A DNA stretch of 64,000 nucleotides, taken from assembly GCF_040655735.1 (NCBI RefSeq), contig NZ_JBFAKK010000001.1:744001-808000 (forward strand), in the 5' to 3' direction. The notes beneath the pieces were generated by a model, which saw only the letters and a program-made list of their open reading frames with translations, did not search any database and was not told the origin of the DNA. Numbering within the stretch: position 1 is the stretch's first letter; each line of letters begins with the position of its first letter. The translations under genes were made by a program, and so were the position numbers. This stretch comes from Phytomonospora sp040655735. Lineage in GTDB: Bacteria > Actinomycetota > Actinomycetes > Mycobacteriales > Micromonosporaceae. This document shows, piece after piece, positions 35,166 through 43,557 of the stretch.

Positions 35166-35555
35166 ATGACAGTCGAGAGATCATCCCCGGTGCTGGTCAC
35201 CGGAGCGACCGGCACTGTCGGCGGCGAATTGGCGCGGCGCCTGTCCGCCGCCGGTGCCCTCGTCCGCGCGCTGGTTCGCGACCCCCTAGCCGCGGTGCCC
35301 GGCGCCGAACTCGCCGTCGGCGACCTCGACGTCCGCTTCGAGGAGACCGGCCGAGCCCACGCGGCCGCCGGGATGCTGACGATGGGCTGGCCCGCCGAAG
35401 CCGTCGAAGCCGTCCTCGACGCGCAGCTCGCCATGGTCGCGGGCCCTCACCGCCTGACGTCGACGGTCGCCGACGTGACCGGGCGGCCCGCCGGCTTCTT
35501 CACCGACTGGGTGGCCGCCCGCGTCGGACAGTTCACCGCGCGGGAGATCCGATGA
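35166..35555 (+). CDS. NmrA-like NAD(P)-binding protein with an internal deletion
   Basis: The 129-residue product starts like an intact NmrA/azoreductase-type Rossmann protein (VLVTGATGTVGGELARRL). After GDLD at about residue 50 it jumps to sequence typical of the C-terminus of the same family (RFEETGRAHAAAGM, then LTSTVADVTGRPAG). About 150 residues of the usual 280 are missing, but the frame is kept. It is therefore probably a remnant with an intact start and stop. The downstream oxidoreductase overlaps its stop (ATGA), and the AraC gene is divergent. Confidence 0.75.
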   Translation: MTVERSSPVLVTGATGTVGGELARRLSAAGALVRALVRDPLAAVPGAELAVGDLDVRFEETGRAHAAAGMLTMGWPAEAVEAVLDAQLAMVAGPHRLTSTVADVTGRPAGFFTDWVAARVGQFTAREIR

Positions 35556-36466
35556 AGGCCGCCCGCATCCACGCCTACGGCTCCGCCGACGTGATCCGTT
35601 ACGAGGACGCGCCGACGCCTCGCCCCGGGCCCGGCGAGGTGCTCCTCCAGGTCGCCGCCGTCGCGCACAACCCGTCCGACGTGTGGTTGCGCGCCGGAAT
35701 GCTCCACGAGATGTTCCCCGCGCGCTTTCCCGCGACCCTTGGCGTCGACGTCTCCGGAACCGTCGTCGAAGCGGGCCCCGGTGCGTCTTTCACGATCGGG
35801 GACCGGGTCATGGGCCGCGCCGACACCGGTGCCACCGCCGCCGAGTACGCCGTGGTGCGGGCCGGTGATCTCACGGTCGCGCCGGGCGGTATTCCGCTGA
35901 CGCACGCCGCCGCCATCCCGGTCGCGGGTCTCACCGCCTGGCAGGCTGTCGTCGACCACGCCCGCGTCGCGCAAGGCGAGCGCGTCCTGGTCAACGGCGC
36001 GGGCGGGGGAGTGGGCTCCTTCGGCGTCCAGCTCGCCAAGCGCGCCGGTGCCTTCGTCGTCGCCACCGCAGGCCCGCGCAGTGCCGAGGCGGTCGCGCGT
36101 CTCGGTGCCGACCGGGTCGTCGATTACACCGCCGGCGACCTCGCCGCCGCCGTCGGCGGACCCGTGGACGTCCTGCTGAACTTCGCCGGCATCCCGCCCG
36201 AGACCGCCGGCGCCCTCGGTTCCCTCGTGCGGCCCGGAGGCCGCGTCGTCTCGGTGGCCACACCTGTCGAGGTCCCCGACGCCGTCACCTCGACGCACTT
36301 CGTCGCCCGCAACGACATCGTGCAGCTGGCGGGTCTGGCCGGGCTCGTCGACGCCGGTGACCTCGTCGTCGAGATCTCCGAGGTCCGCCCCATGGCCGAG
36401 ATCGCCGAGGTCCACCGCGCCGCCGAGGCCGGCGGGATTCGCGGCAAGGTACTCCTGATCCCGTGA
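35552..36466 (+). CDS. NADPH:quinone reductase-like medium-chain dehydrogenase/reductase
   Basis: The 304-residue protein is a zinc-free MDR: a GroES-like N-terminal domain (ARIHAYGSADVIRYEDAPTP), then a Rossmann domain with VLVNGAGGGVGSFGVQLAKRAG. No catalytic-zinc cysteine cluster is present, which fits a quinone oxidoreductase. It is translationally coupled to the truncated NmrA-like gene and probably induced through the divergent AraC regulator. A perfect 16-bp hairpin follows the stop. Confidence 0.92.
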   Translation: MKAARIHAYGSADVIRYEDAPTPRPGPGEVLLQVAAVAHNPSDVWLRAGMLHEMFPARFPATLGVDVSGTVVEAGPGASFTIGDRVMGRADTGATAAEYAVVRAGDLTVAPGGIPLTHAAAIPVAGLTAWQAVVDHARVAQGERVLVNGAGGGVGSFGVQLAKRAGAFVVATAGPRSAEAVARLGADRVVDYTAGDLAAAVGGPVDVLLNFAGIPPETAGALGSLVRPGGRVVSVATPVEVPDAVTSTHFVARNDIVQLAGLAGLVDAGDLVVEISEVRPMAEIAEVHRAAEAGGIRGKVLLIP

Positions 36467-36470
36467 ACGC

Positions 36471-36505
36471 GGGCAAAGCCGGGGCCACGGGCCCCGGCTT
36501 TGCCC
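36471..36505. terminator. 16-bp perfect hairpin between convergent genes
   Basis: GGGCAAAGCCGGGGCC-ACG-GGCCCCGGCTTTGCCC lies in the 46-bp gap between the oxidoreductase stop and the FtsX permease stop. It is a likely bidirectional terminator. Confidence 0.88.
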
Positions 36506-36512
36506 CGCCGTC

Positions 36513-38846
36513 CTACTCGTTGTGCAGAACCTCCGCGATCGTCAGCCGCGACGCCGAACGCGCCGGGAGGTAGGCCCCGAGTACCGCGATGGCGACGCCC
36601 GCCACCGCCAGAAGCGCCAAGGTCGGCGGTTCCCAGATGTGCAGCAGCGCGACCGGAAGCTCGATCTGGCTCGCCTCGCCCATGATCGGCACGACCTGCC
36701 GGTGCAGCAGGACCCCCAGCAGCAGCCCCGCGATGCCGCCCACGACTCCCAGCGCCCCCATCGAGGTCACCATCATGACCACGACCTGCCGGGGTGTCAT
36801 CCCGATCGACTTGAGCATGCCCAGGTCGCGGCGGCGCTCCCGTGTGGTGAGCACGACCGTGTTGAACACCCCGAGCGCGGCGACGGTCCCGAGCACGAGC
36901 GTGAGCGTCGTCGAAAGACTGATGACGGTCACGGTGTACTGCCCGACACCGCTGTTCGCCTGTGGACGGATGCCGGGCTCGGCGGCGGCCGCGGCGGCGA
37001 CATAGCCGCCGACGTCGGTGCCGGGTTCGAGCCGGACCTGGTAGGTGATCCAGTCGGCCTTCGGCTCGTGACCGGGCGTGATCTGCGCCAGCAGCGCCCA
37101 GTCGGCGTACCCGGTTTCGAGTTCGCCGCCCATGATCCTGCCGACGACGGTCACCTCCGTGCGGCCTCCGGCCAGTTCGAGGGTGATGCGGTCGCCGACC
37201 TTCCGGCCGAGCTGGTCGAGCGCCTTCGAGGAGAGCACGACCTCCCCGGGCGCCTCGATCCACCGTCCGCCGACCAGCTGTTCGTCATACCCCATGCCGG
37301 TCGTGTCACCGCGGATGAACTCGATGTCGAGCCCTTGGGTGTAGCCGACCACCGACAGCGGCACGTACGACTCGGTGAGGACGTTGTCGGCGCCCGGCAG
37401 CGCCGCCAGTGTCGACCGCACCTCCTCGGAGTCCATCGCCTCGGCCGCCTCCGGATTCGCCGGATGCGCGTAGACCTGCACCGACCCGGTCCGCTCGCTG
37501 ATCTCCGCGTACGCGGCGACGCTGGTGACCAGGCCCGTCGCGAAGGTCACCGTCATCACCCCGAGGACCACCGCGGCCATCGTCAGGAGCGTGCGTCCCG
37601 GGCGGACCAGTGGCAGGCCGAGTCCGAGGCTCACCGAACGCGGCAGCCGAGTGCCCGACAGCCACCGCTGGGCGCTCCGGCCGCGACCGGCGCGGGGTGT
37701 GCTGCCCGCGCTGATCGCCTGAGCCGCGGGGAGACGGTGCGCCCGCAGCGCCGGCACCAGCGCGGCGAGCATCACCAGGAGCGGCATGCCGAGCACGGCA
37801 GCGCCGTCCACCCACGGATTGATCTCGACGACGCCGAGTCCGACGCCCCGAAACGCCGTCACCAGCAGAGGCCGCGACCCGAGGTGCCCGATGACCGTGC
37901 CGAGCACGGCGCCCACGACCGCCGGCAGGGACACCATCAGCAGGTAGACCCCCACCACCTGGCGGGGAGTGAAGCCGATCGCCTTGAGAACGCCGATGTG
38001 CCGAAATCCCGAGACGACCGCGCCGCTGATCACGTTGGCCACGATGAGGATCGCCACCACCAGGCCGAGCAGCCCGAAGGTCACCAGGAAGGGCATGAAC
38101 TGGCCGGTCCCCGAGACCACGGCCTCCTTCACCGACAGATAGGACTGGACGGCCAGCGTCGAACCGTCGGGAAGGCCGGCGGTCACCGCGGCGACCCCGG
38201 CGTCGACCTCGGCGGCCGTCGCGGAGTCGTCGAAGCGATACAGCATCTGCGTCGCCGTGGGCCCCAGCGCCGCCATCTGCTCGGGCGACACCCACCCGTC
38301 GGCGGTCGCGCTGAGGCTGCTGGCGTAACCGACGATGGTGAGCGTCGGGCCACCGGGGATCACGATCGGCGAGGGCTCGCGCTCCGGCATCCCACCGCCT
38401 TCGTAGGGCGGCAGGACGTTCAGGACGACCTCACCGGGAGCCGTCGCCCAGCGTCCCTTCCAGAGATCGGGTTCGTCGATGGAACCCTCCGGCGAAGCGC
38501 GGCCCACGAGCGTCGCGCGGCCGCCCGTGAAGCCCGGGACCGCCAGCTCGTTGCCCGCGGGAGTCTCGACCACGACCTGCCCGAAAGGCCCGGCGGCCTC
38601 GACGCCCGGCAGCCCGCTCGTCGCGGCGAGTTGCTCATCGGAGACCAGGCCGTTGTCGAAGGCCACCACCGCGTGAGCTCCGCGCTGCTGCTCGAAAGCC
38701 CGGTCGAACGGCGCCGAGGACGCCTCCAGCAGGGCCAGCGCCATCACGATCGTCGCGGTCGTGAACATCAGCACGACCCCGATCACGCCCGTCTGGAGCC
38801 GCCTCCTGCGGATCGCCGCGCGCGCCGCCCGCCACACCGCCCTCAT
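36513..38846 (-). CDS. ABC transporter permease with two FtsX domains, module 2
   Basis: The 777-residue permease has two MacB/FtsX units. The first runs from helix LQTGVIGVVLMFTTATIVMALALL to the FtsX helices around LVTFGLLGLVVAILIVANVISG. The second starts near LLTMAAVVLGVMTVTFATGL and ends with three helices including VTSMGALGVVGGIAGLLLGVLL. Large extracytoplasmic domains lie between. This ten-helix form is typical of antimicrobial-peptide or lipoprotein-handling exporters in Gram-positives. It is coupled to the ATPase gene and divergent from a two-component system. Confidence 0.92.
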   Translation of the reverse strand: MRAVWRAARAAIRRRRLQTGVIGVVLMFTTATIVMALALLEASSAPFDRAFEQQRGAHAVVAFDNGLVSDEQLAATSGLPGVEAAGPFGQVVVETPAGNELAVPGFTGGRATLVGRASPEGSIDEPDLWKGRWATAPGEVVLNVLPPYEGGGMPEREPSPIVIPGGPTLTIVGYASSLSATADGWVSPEQMAALGPTATQMLYRFDDSATAAEVDAGVAAVTAGLPDGSTLAVQSYLSVKEAVVSGTGQFMPFLVTFGLLGLVVAILIVANVISGAVVSGFRHIGVLKAIGFTPRQVVGVYLLMVSLPAVVGAVLGTVIGHLGSRPLLVTAFRGVGLGVVEINPWVDGAAVLGMPLLVMLAALVPALRAHRLPAAQAISAGSTPRAGRGRSAQRWLSGTRLPRSVSLGLGLPLVRPGRTLLTMAAVVLGVMTVTFATGLVTSVAAYAEISERTGSVQVYAHPANPEAAEAMDSEEVRSTLAALPGADNVLTESYVPLSVVGYTQGLDIEFIRGDTTGMGYDEQLVGGRWIEAPGEVVLSSKALDQLGRKVGDRITLELAGGRTEVTVVGRIMGGELETGYADWALLAQITPGHEPKADWITYQVRLEPGTDVGGYVAAAAAAEPGIRPQANSGVGQYTVTVISLSTTLTLVLGTVAALGVFNTVVLTTRERRRDLGMLKSIGMTPRQVVVMMVTSMGALGVVGGIAGLLLGVLLHRQVVPIMGEASQIELPVALLHIWEPPTLALLAVAGVAIAVLGAYLPARSASRLTIAEVLHNE

Positions 38847-39550
38847 GCCGACCGCTCCAGGCTCCGCTCACCGGCGACCCTGCCGTCGGCGAACTCGACT
38901 ACGCGACTCGCGCAGCGCGTCGCCAGATGGGGATCGTGGGTCACGATCAGCAGCGTCTGCCCGATCTGGTGGAGATCGAGCAGCAGATCCATGACCTGCT
39001 CGCCGGAGGCGCTGTCGAGCGCGCCCGTCGGCTCGTCGGCCAAGAGCAGCGCGGGCCGGTTCATCAGCGCGCGGGCCACGGCGACCCGCTGCCTCTCCCC
39101 GCCCGACAGCGCCGCCGGATAGACGTTGCGCCGGTCGGCGATACCCAGTTCCTCCAGCAGCTCCAGCGCCCGCCGGCGGGCCTGCCCGGCACGGACCCCG
39201 GTGAGCTGCGCGGCGAGCGCGACGTTGTCGAGGGCCGGCAGGTCGTCGAGGAGGTTGAAGAACTGGAAGATCATCCCGATCCGATGCCGCCGGAACAGCG
39301 CCAGCCCGGTCTCGTTCAGCTCGCCGAGGTTCTCCCCGTTGACGGTGATCGACCCCGCCGTCGGCCGGTCGAGACCGGCGACCATGTTCAGCAGCGTCGA
39401 CTTCCCGCAGCCCGAGGGGCCCATCACCGCCACCGCCTCACCGGCGGTGATCTCCAGCGTCACACCGTCCAGCGCCACGGTGTCGCCGTACTCCTTGCGG
39501 ACGCCGTCGAGTCTCACGACGACCTCGCTCGTGCTGTCCTCACTGGTCAT
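38843..39550 (-). CDS. ABC transporter ATP-binding protein, LolD/MacB type, module 2
   Basis: This 235-residue ATPase has Walker A GPSGCGKST, Q-loop MIFQFFNLLDDL, signature ALSGGERQRVAVA, Walker B LLLADEPTGALD and H-loop VTHDPHLATRC. It partners the two-FtsX permease that overlaps its stop. ATG 39550 begins directly before the ATPase fold. The divergent kinase starts 103 bp away, so the intergenic palindrome at 39618-39630 may be a shared operator. Confidence 0.94.
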   Translation of the reverse strand: MTSEDSTSEVVVRLDGVRKEYGDTVALDGVTLEITAGEAVAVMGPSGCGKSTLLNMVAGLDRPTAGSITVNGENLGELNETGLALFRRHRIGMIFQFFNLLDDLPALDNVALAAQLTGVRAGQARRRALELLEELGIADRRNVYPAALSGGERQRVAVARALMNRPALLLADEPTGALDSASGEQVMDLLLDLHQIGQTLLIVTHDPHLATRCASRVVEFADGRVAGERSLERSA

Positions 39551-39617
39551 GGCCCCAAAGTTAGGCGGGCGCCGGGACAACGGGCATCGGTCCGGAGAGG
39601 TAACCCCGGACACGGGT

Positions 39618-39630
39618 CATCCCGGGGATG
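39618..39630. promoter_or_regulatory. Small palindrome in the divergent promoter region of module 2
   Basis: CATCCC-G-GGGATG lies between the ABC operon start (39550, minus) and the kinase start (39654, plus). It could be a response-regulator site. Evidence is position and symmetry only. Confidence 0.35.
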
Positions 39631-39653
39631 TACGGCACTGGTACCCGGGGAGG

Positions 39654-40499
39654 ATGCCGTGGCGACCCGCCGCCTGGGAAAGTGGTCGGGTGGCGGGATC
39701 TTGGACGATATGGCTCGCGGCCGCCTCGACGGCCGCCTGCGCGGTGGCCGCCTGGCTCGCCGTCGCGCTCGCCCGTGAGCGCCGCCGCCACCACGAGACC
39801 CTCGCCCACCAGCGCTGGCTGTTCGAACGCGAGCGGGAAGGCGCCGCGCGGACCGCCGTCGACGCCGAGCGAGCCCGCATCGCCCGCGAACTGCACGACG
39901 TCGTCAGTCACAACGTGAGCCTCATGGTCGTGCAGACCTCCGCCGCCCGGGAGGTCCTGGCGAGCATGCCCGACGAGGCGGCCACGGCGATGGCGGCCGT
40001 CGAAGGCGCCGGACGCGACGCCCTCACCGAACTCCGCCACCTACTCGGGGTCCTCGCACCCTCGCAGAGCGGCGAGGACGAGGACCTCGCGCCGCAGCCC
40101 GGTCTGAGTCGCCTGAGCCCGCTGATCGACCGCGTCGCCTTCGCCGGCCTGCCCGTCGAGGTCCGCATCTCCGGCGAGGCCCGCCCCATCCCGGCCGGCG
40201 TCGACCTCACCGCGTACCGCATCGTCCAGGAGGCGCTGACCAACGCCCTCAAACACGGCGACGGCACCACCGCGCAGGTCACCGTCCGCTACGCCGAAAC
40301 CTCCCTGCGCGTGGAGATCCTCAACTCCGGTCCGAGCGTCCTGTCCGGAGACCGCCCCGACACCCGCCCCGAAGGCACCGGCCGGGGCCTGCTCGGACTG
40401 CGCGAACGCGTCGCCGTGTACGGCGGCGACCTCGACGCCAGACGACGGCTCGGCGGCGGATACCGCGTCCGGGCCCGCATCCCCCTGAGCCGTCCGTGA
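39654..40499 (+). CDS. Sensor histidine kinase, HisKA_3 type, two-component module 2
   Basis: The kinase has about 281 residues, with a single N-terminal membrane helix (TIWLAAASTAACAVAAWLAVAL). The phosphoacceptor motif is ERARIARELHDVVSHNVSLMVVQ, and the HATPase domain has ALTNALKHG and GTGRGLLGLRERVAVYGG. It has no sensor domain, so it probably senses through its partner transporter. The ATG at 39654 lies immediately after GGGGAGG, which is too close for normal initiation, so GTG 39690 may be the true start. The response regulator overlaps its stop. Confidence 0.9.
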   Translation: MPWRPAAWESGRVAGSWTIWLAAASTAACAVAAWLAVALARERRRHHETLAHQRWLFEREREGAARTAVDAERARIARELHDVVSHNVSLMVVQTSAAREVLASMPDEAATAMAAVEGAGRDALTELRHLLGVLAPSQSGEDEDLAPQPGLSRLSPLIDRVAFAGLPVEVRISGEARPIPAGVDLTAYRIVQEALTNALKHGDGTTAQVTVRYAETSLRVEILNSGPSVLSGDRPDTRPEGTGRGLLGLRERVAVYGGDLDARRRLGGGYRVRARIPLSRP

Positions 40500-41152
40500 C
40501 CGACACCCCGCCACGCGTCCTCATCGCCGACGACCAGGAACTCGTCCGCACCGGCTTCCGGCTCATCCTCACCGCGCGCGGCGTCGACGTCGTCGGTGAG
40601 GCCGGCGACGGCGCCGAGGCCGTCACCGCCGAGATGCGCCTGCGCCCCGACGTCGTTCTGATGGACATCCGCATGCCCAACATGGACGGGCTCGAGGCCG
40701 CCCGCCGGATCCTGGCCCGCTCGACCGCATGCCGCGTGATCATGCTGACCACCTTCGACCTCGACCGCTACGTCTACGCCGCGCTCGCGTCCGGCGCCAG
40801 CGGCTTCCTCCTCAAGGACGTCACCGCCGAACACCTCGCCGCCGCCGTCCGCCTCGTGAGCACCGGCGACGCGCTGCTCGCGCCCTCGATCACGCGCAGG
40901 CTCGTCGAACGCTTCGCGCCACACCCGCCGTCGGTGCACGGTGACCTGTCCATCCTCACCCCCAGAGAGCTCGAAGTCCTCGCCCTCATGGGACGCGGAC
41001 TGTCGAACACCGAGATCGCCGCCGAACTGACCCTGAGCGAGGCGACGGTGAAGACGCACGTGGCCCGCATCTTCGCCAAGCTGGGACTGCGCGACCGGGC
41101 GCAGGCGGTGGTCTTGTCCTACGAGACCGGACTGGTGCGGCCCGGCGGCTAG
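40496..41152 (+). CDS. NarL/FixJ-type response regulator, two-component module 2
   Basis: The 218-residue protein has a receiver domain (VLIADDQELVRTGF, phosphoacceptor in VVLMDIRMPNMDG, FLLKDVTAEHL) and a LuxR HTH (LTPRELEVLALMGRGLSNTEIAAELTLSEATVKTHVARIFAKL). The GTG start overlaps the kinase TGA. It probably controls the divergent FtsX transporter operon, repeating the layout at 10.5-14.1 kb. It is convergent with the EEP gene and overlaps it by 4 bp. Confidence 0.95.
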   Translation: MTDTPPRVLIADDQELVRTGFRLILTARGVDVVGEAGDGAEAVTAEMRLRPDVVLMDIRMPNMDGLEAARRILARSTACRVIMLTTFDLDRYVYAALASGASGFLLKDVTAEHLAAAVRLVSTGDALLAPSITRRLVERFAPHPPSVHGDLSILTPRELEVLALMGRGLSNTEIAAELTLSEATVKTHVARIFAKLGLRDRAQAVVLSYETGLVRPGG

Positions 41153-42111
41153 AACCCGATCCCGGCCACGATCGGCAGGTGGTCGCTTCCGGTCGCGGGC
41201 AGCGTTCGCAGGTTCGCCACCGTCCCGGACCGCACGAGCACCTGATCCACGCGTGCGACGGGAGAGGAGGCCGGCCAGCTGAACGCGAAACCGGAATCGA
41301 CCCGCCCGGTGAGGTCCACCAGCGTGCCGAGACCGCGATCGTCGAGGGTGCCGTTGAGGTCGCCGAGCAGGATGACCCGCTCCACCGGTTCGGCCGCGAT
41401 CGCCGCACCGAGCAGGGCGGCGCTCTCGTCGCGATGGGCCGAGCCGAATCCGCTCGGGCGCAGCCGCAGCGACGGCAGGTGCGCCACGTAGACCGCGATC
41501 TCCCCGTGCGGCGTCGTCGCCGTGGCACGCAGGCCCCGGTTCCACTCGGGCGGGAAGGAGGCCGGCCTGATGCCGACGGGCCGCGCGTCGGTGAGGGGAT
41601 GGCGCGACCAGAGCGCCACCGACCCCCACAGCGCGTGGTGCGGGTAAGCGGCGGCGAAGACCTCCGCGTAGACCGGGAGAGCCTGCGGGGTCAGCTCCTG
41701 GACGCCTATGAAGTCCGGCTCGGCCGCCATCAGTGTCCGCGCGGTCGCGCCGGGATCGCGATTCTCGTCGCTCACGTTGTGCTGGACGGCGATGAGCTCG
41801 CCGTCCGGGTCACCGTCCGGGAGGGCCATCACGCCGAAGAGGACGAGCCACGCGGTGACGGGGGCGACCAGTGCGATCAGCGCCGCCCCGGAGCGGCGCA
41901 GCACGGCGGCCACGAGAAGCGCGAGAACGGCCACGCCGAGCCAGGGCAGGAAGGTCTCCAGGAGGCTTCCCAGCCGCGGGCCGACGTTGGGCACGAGGGA
42001 GTGGAAGACCAGCAGCAGCGTGGTCAGCACCGCTGTCGCGGCGAGCGCCTTCCCGCGCGTCCACGCCGAGCGGCCCTTGGCGTCGCGGCCCCAGTCGAGT
42101 CGCGGACTCAA
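41149..42111 (-). CDS. Endonuclease/exonuclease/phosphatase family protein with membrane helices
   Basis: This protein of about 320 residues has three N-terminal hydrophobic helices (ALAATAVLTTLLLVFHSLV, FLPWLGVAVLALLVAAV, ALIALVAPVTAWLVLFGVMAL). A C-terminal EEP domain follows with VQEL, GDLNGT and GSDHLPIVAG, the metal-binding and catalytic motifs of DNase I-like phosphodiesterases. The catalytic domain is probably exported. The only plausible start is TTG 42111, overlapping the sulfatase stop as TTGA, which suggests coupled expression. The substrate is unknown. Confidence 0.82.
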   Translation of the reverse strand: MSPRLDWGRDAKGRSAWTRGKALAATAVLTTLLLVFHSLVPNVGPRLGSLLETFLPWLGVAVLALLVAAVLRRSGAALIALVAPVTAWLVLFGVMALPDGDPDGELIAVQHNVSDENRDPGATARTLMAAEPDFIGVQELTPQALPVYAEVFAAAYPHHALWGSVALWSRHPLTDARPVGIRPASFPPEWNRGLRATATTPHGEIAVYVAHLPSLRLRPSGFGSAHRDESAALLGAAIAAEPVERVILLGDLNGTLDDRGLGTLVDLTGRVDSGFAFSWPASSPVARVDQVLVRSGTVANLRTLPATGSDHLPIVAGIGF

Positions 42112-43508
42112 GCGCCCGCGCCGACCGTTTCGTGCCAGCGCGACCAGTCGGCGCGCAACCGTGTCACTACCTCGGGACGCTCGGCGGCGAGGTCGCGGGT
42201 CTCGCCGGGGTCGGCGGCGAGGTCGTAGAGCGCGAGGCCGTCGCCGACCGAGGTGTGCTCGACCTGGAGAATGCCCTTGGCGGTGGGGGAGTCGCCGTCG
42301 GCGTAGCGGAGCTTGAAGCGCGCGTCGCGTACCGCCCACTGGAACCCGCTGTCCCAGTACAGCGCGCGGTGGCCGCTCTCCTCTTCGCCGCGCCAGTGCG
42401 CGAGCTGGTCGACCCCGTCGCAGTGATCCCAGCGGGCCGGGTCGACACCGGCGGCGGCCAGCGCGGTCGGCATCAGGTCGAGGGTGCTGACGAGGCCGTC
42501 GCGGTCCTGTCCGGCGGGAAGCCCTCCGGCGGGCCAGCGCGCGATGAGCGGGACCCGCACCCCGCCCTCCCAGAGCGTGTACTTGGTTCCGGCGAGGGGC
42601 GTGTTGTCTCCATAGTTGCAGGTCGATCCGCCGTTGTCGGTGGTGTAGACGACGAGGGTGTCCTCGCTCAGGCCGAGCCGGTCGAGGGTGTCGAGGAGGC
42701 GGCCGACCTCGGCGTCCATGAGTTCGAGCTGGGCGAGGTAGTACTCGCGGCCGTGTTCGAGCTTTGGGGAGATGGCGCCGTCGTACCAGTCGACGTAGTC
42801 GGAGACGTTCTCGTCCCAGTCGGCGCGCTCGGGCAACCCCCGCTTGGCGAGCTCGTCGTCGGGGAGCTGCCAGCAGAAGTTGTGCACGGCGTTGAAGGCG
42901 AGTTGCAGGAAGAACGGCTCGGCGGCGTGCCGGGTGGCGAAGTCGCGGGCGCGGTCGCCGAGTTCGGTGGTGAGGAAGCCCTCGAGTTCGCTCTCCTCGC
43001 CACCGTCGAACATCGGCTGGACGCCCATCCGCCACGAGGCCTCGGGACCGTACTCGTCGACGGCGGCCCGGGAGTGGCGCAGGTAGTTGAGGCGGCCCTG
43101 CTGCATCCCGGCCAGCCCGTAGTAGGCCTCGTCGAAGCCGTGGTTGTCAGGGCAGGCCCGGTCGCCGGGGCCCTCGGGTCCGTAGTGGACCTTCCCGAAG
43201 TAACCGGTGGCGTAGCCGGAGTCCTTGAACACCTCGGCGACGGTGGGGATGTGGTCGGGAGGGAAGGCCGCGTCGTCGAACCATCGGACGCCCCAGCGCC
43301 GCTGGTGGGTACCTGAGACGATGCCCGCGCGCGACGGCGAGCAGATCGGCGCCGAGACGTAGGCCTCGGTGCAGGAGACGCCCTCCTCGGCGAGCCGGTC
43401 GAGGGCCGGTGTCCGCACGGCGGGATGGATCCCGAGGCGGGAGCGATCGGCGTAGCCGTGGTCGTCGGAGACGATCCAGACGACGTTGGGGCGGCGTGGG
43501 GGCGTCAT
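42108..43508 (-). CDS. Type I sulfatase (arylsulfatase A family)
   Basis: The 466-residue enzyme has the metal-binding start VVWIVSDDHGY and the sulfatase signature ICSPSRAGIVSG, where the Cys of CSPSR would be converted to formylglycine. Later motifs are GYFGKVHYG, DNGG and WEGGVRVPLIARWP. It hydrolyses sulfate esters. No signal peptide is visible, so it may be cytoplasmic. It needs a formylglycine-generating enzyme from elsewhere; the FGE-like domain of EgtB in this window does not do that job. It is coupled with the EEP-family gene. Confidence 0.94.
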   Translation of the reverse strand: MTPPRRPNVVWIVSDDHGYADRSRLGIHPAVRTPALDRLAEEGVSCTEAYVSAPICSPSRAGIVSGTHQRRWGVRWFDDAAFPPDHIPTVAEVFKDSGYATGYFGKVHYGPEGPGDRACPDNHGFDEAYYGLAGMQQGRLNYLRHSRAAVDEYGPEASWRMGVQPMFDGGEESELEGFLTTELGDRARDFATRHAAEPFFLQLAFNAVHNFCWQLPDDELAKRGLPERADWDENVSDYVDWYDGAISPKLEHGREYYLAQLELMDAEVGRLLDTLDRLGLSEDTLVVYTTDNGGSTCNYGDNTPLAGTKYTLWEGGVRVPLIARWPAGGLPAGQDRDGLVSTLDLMPTALAAAGVDPARWDHCDGVDQLAHWRGEEESGHRALYWDSGFQWAVRDARFKLRYADGDSPTAKGILQVEHTSVGDGLALYDLAADPGETRDLAAERPEVVTRLRADWSRWHETVGAGA

Positions 43509-43557
43509 GGGAGATCACCCTACGACCAGATGCGACCGGGCACCACGCACCGCGGGC

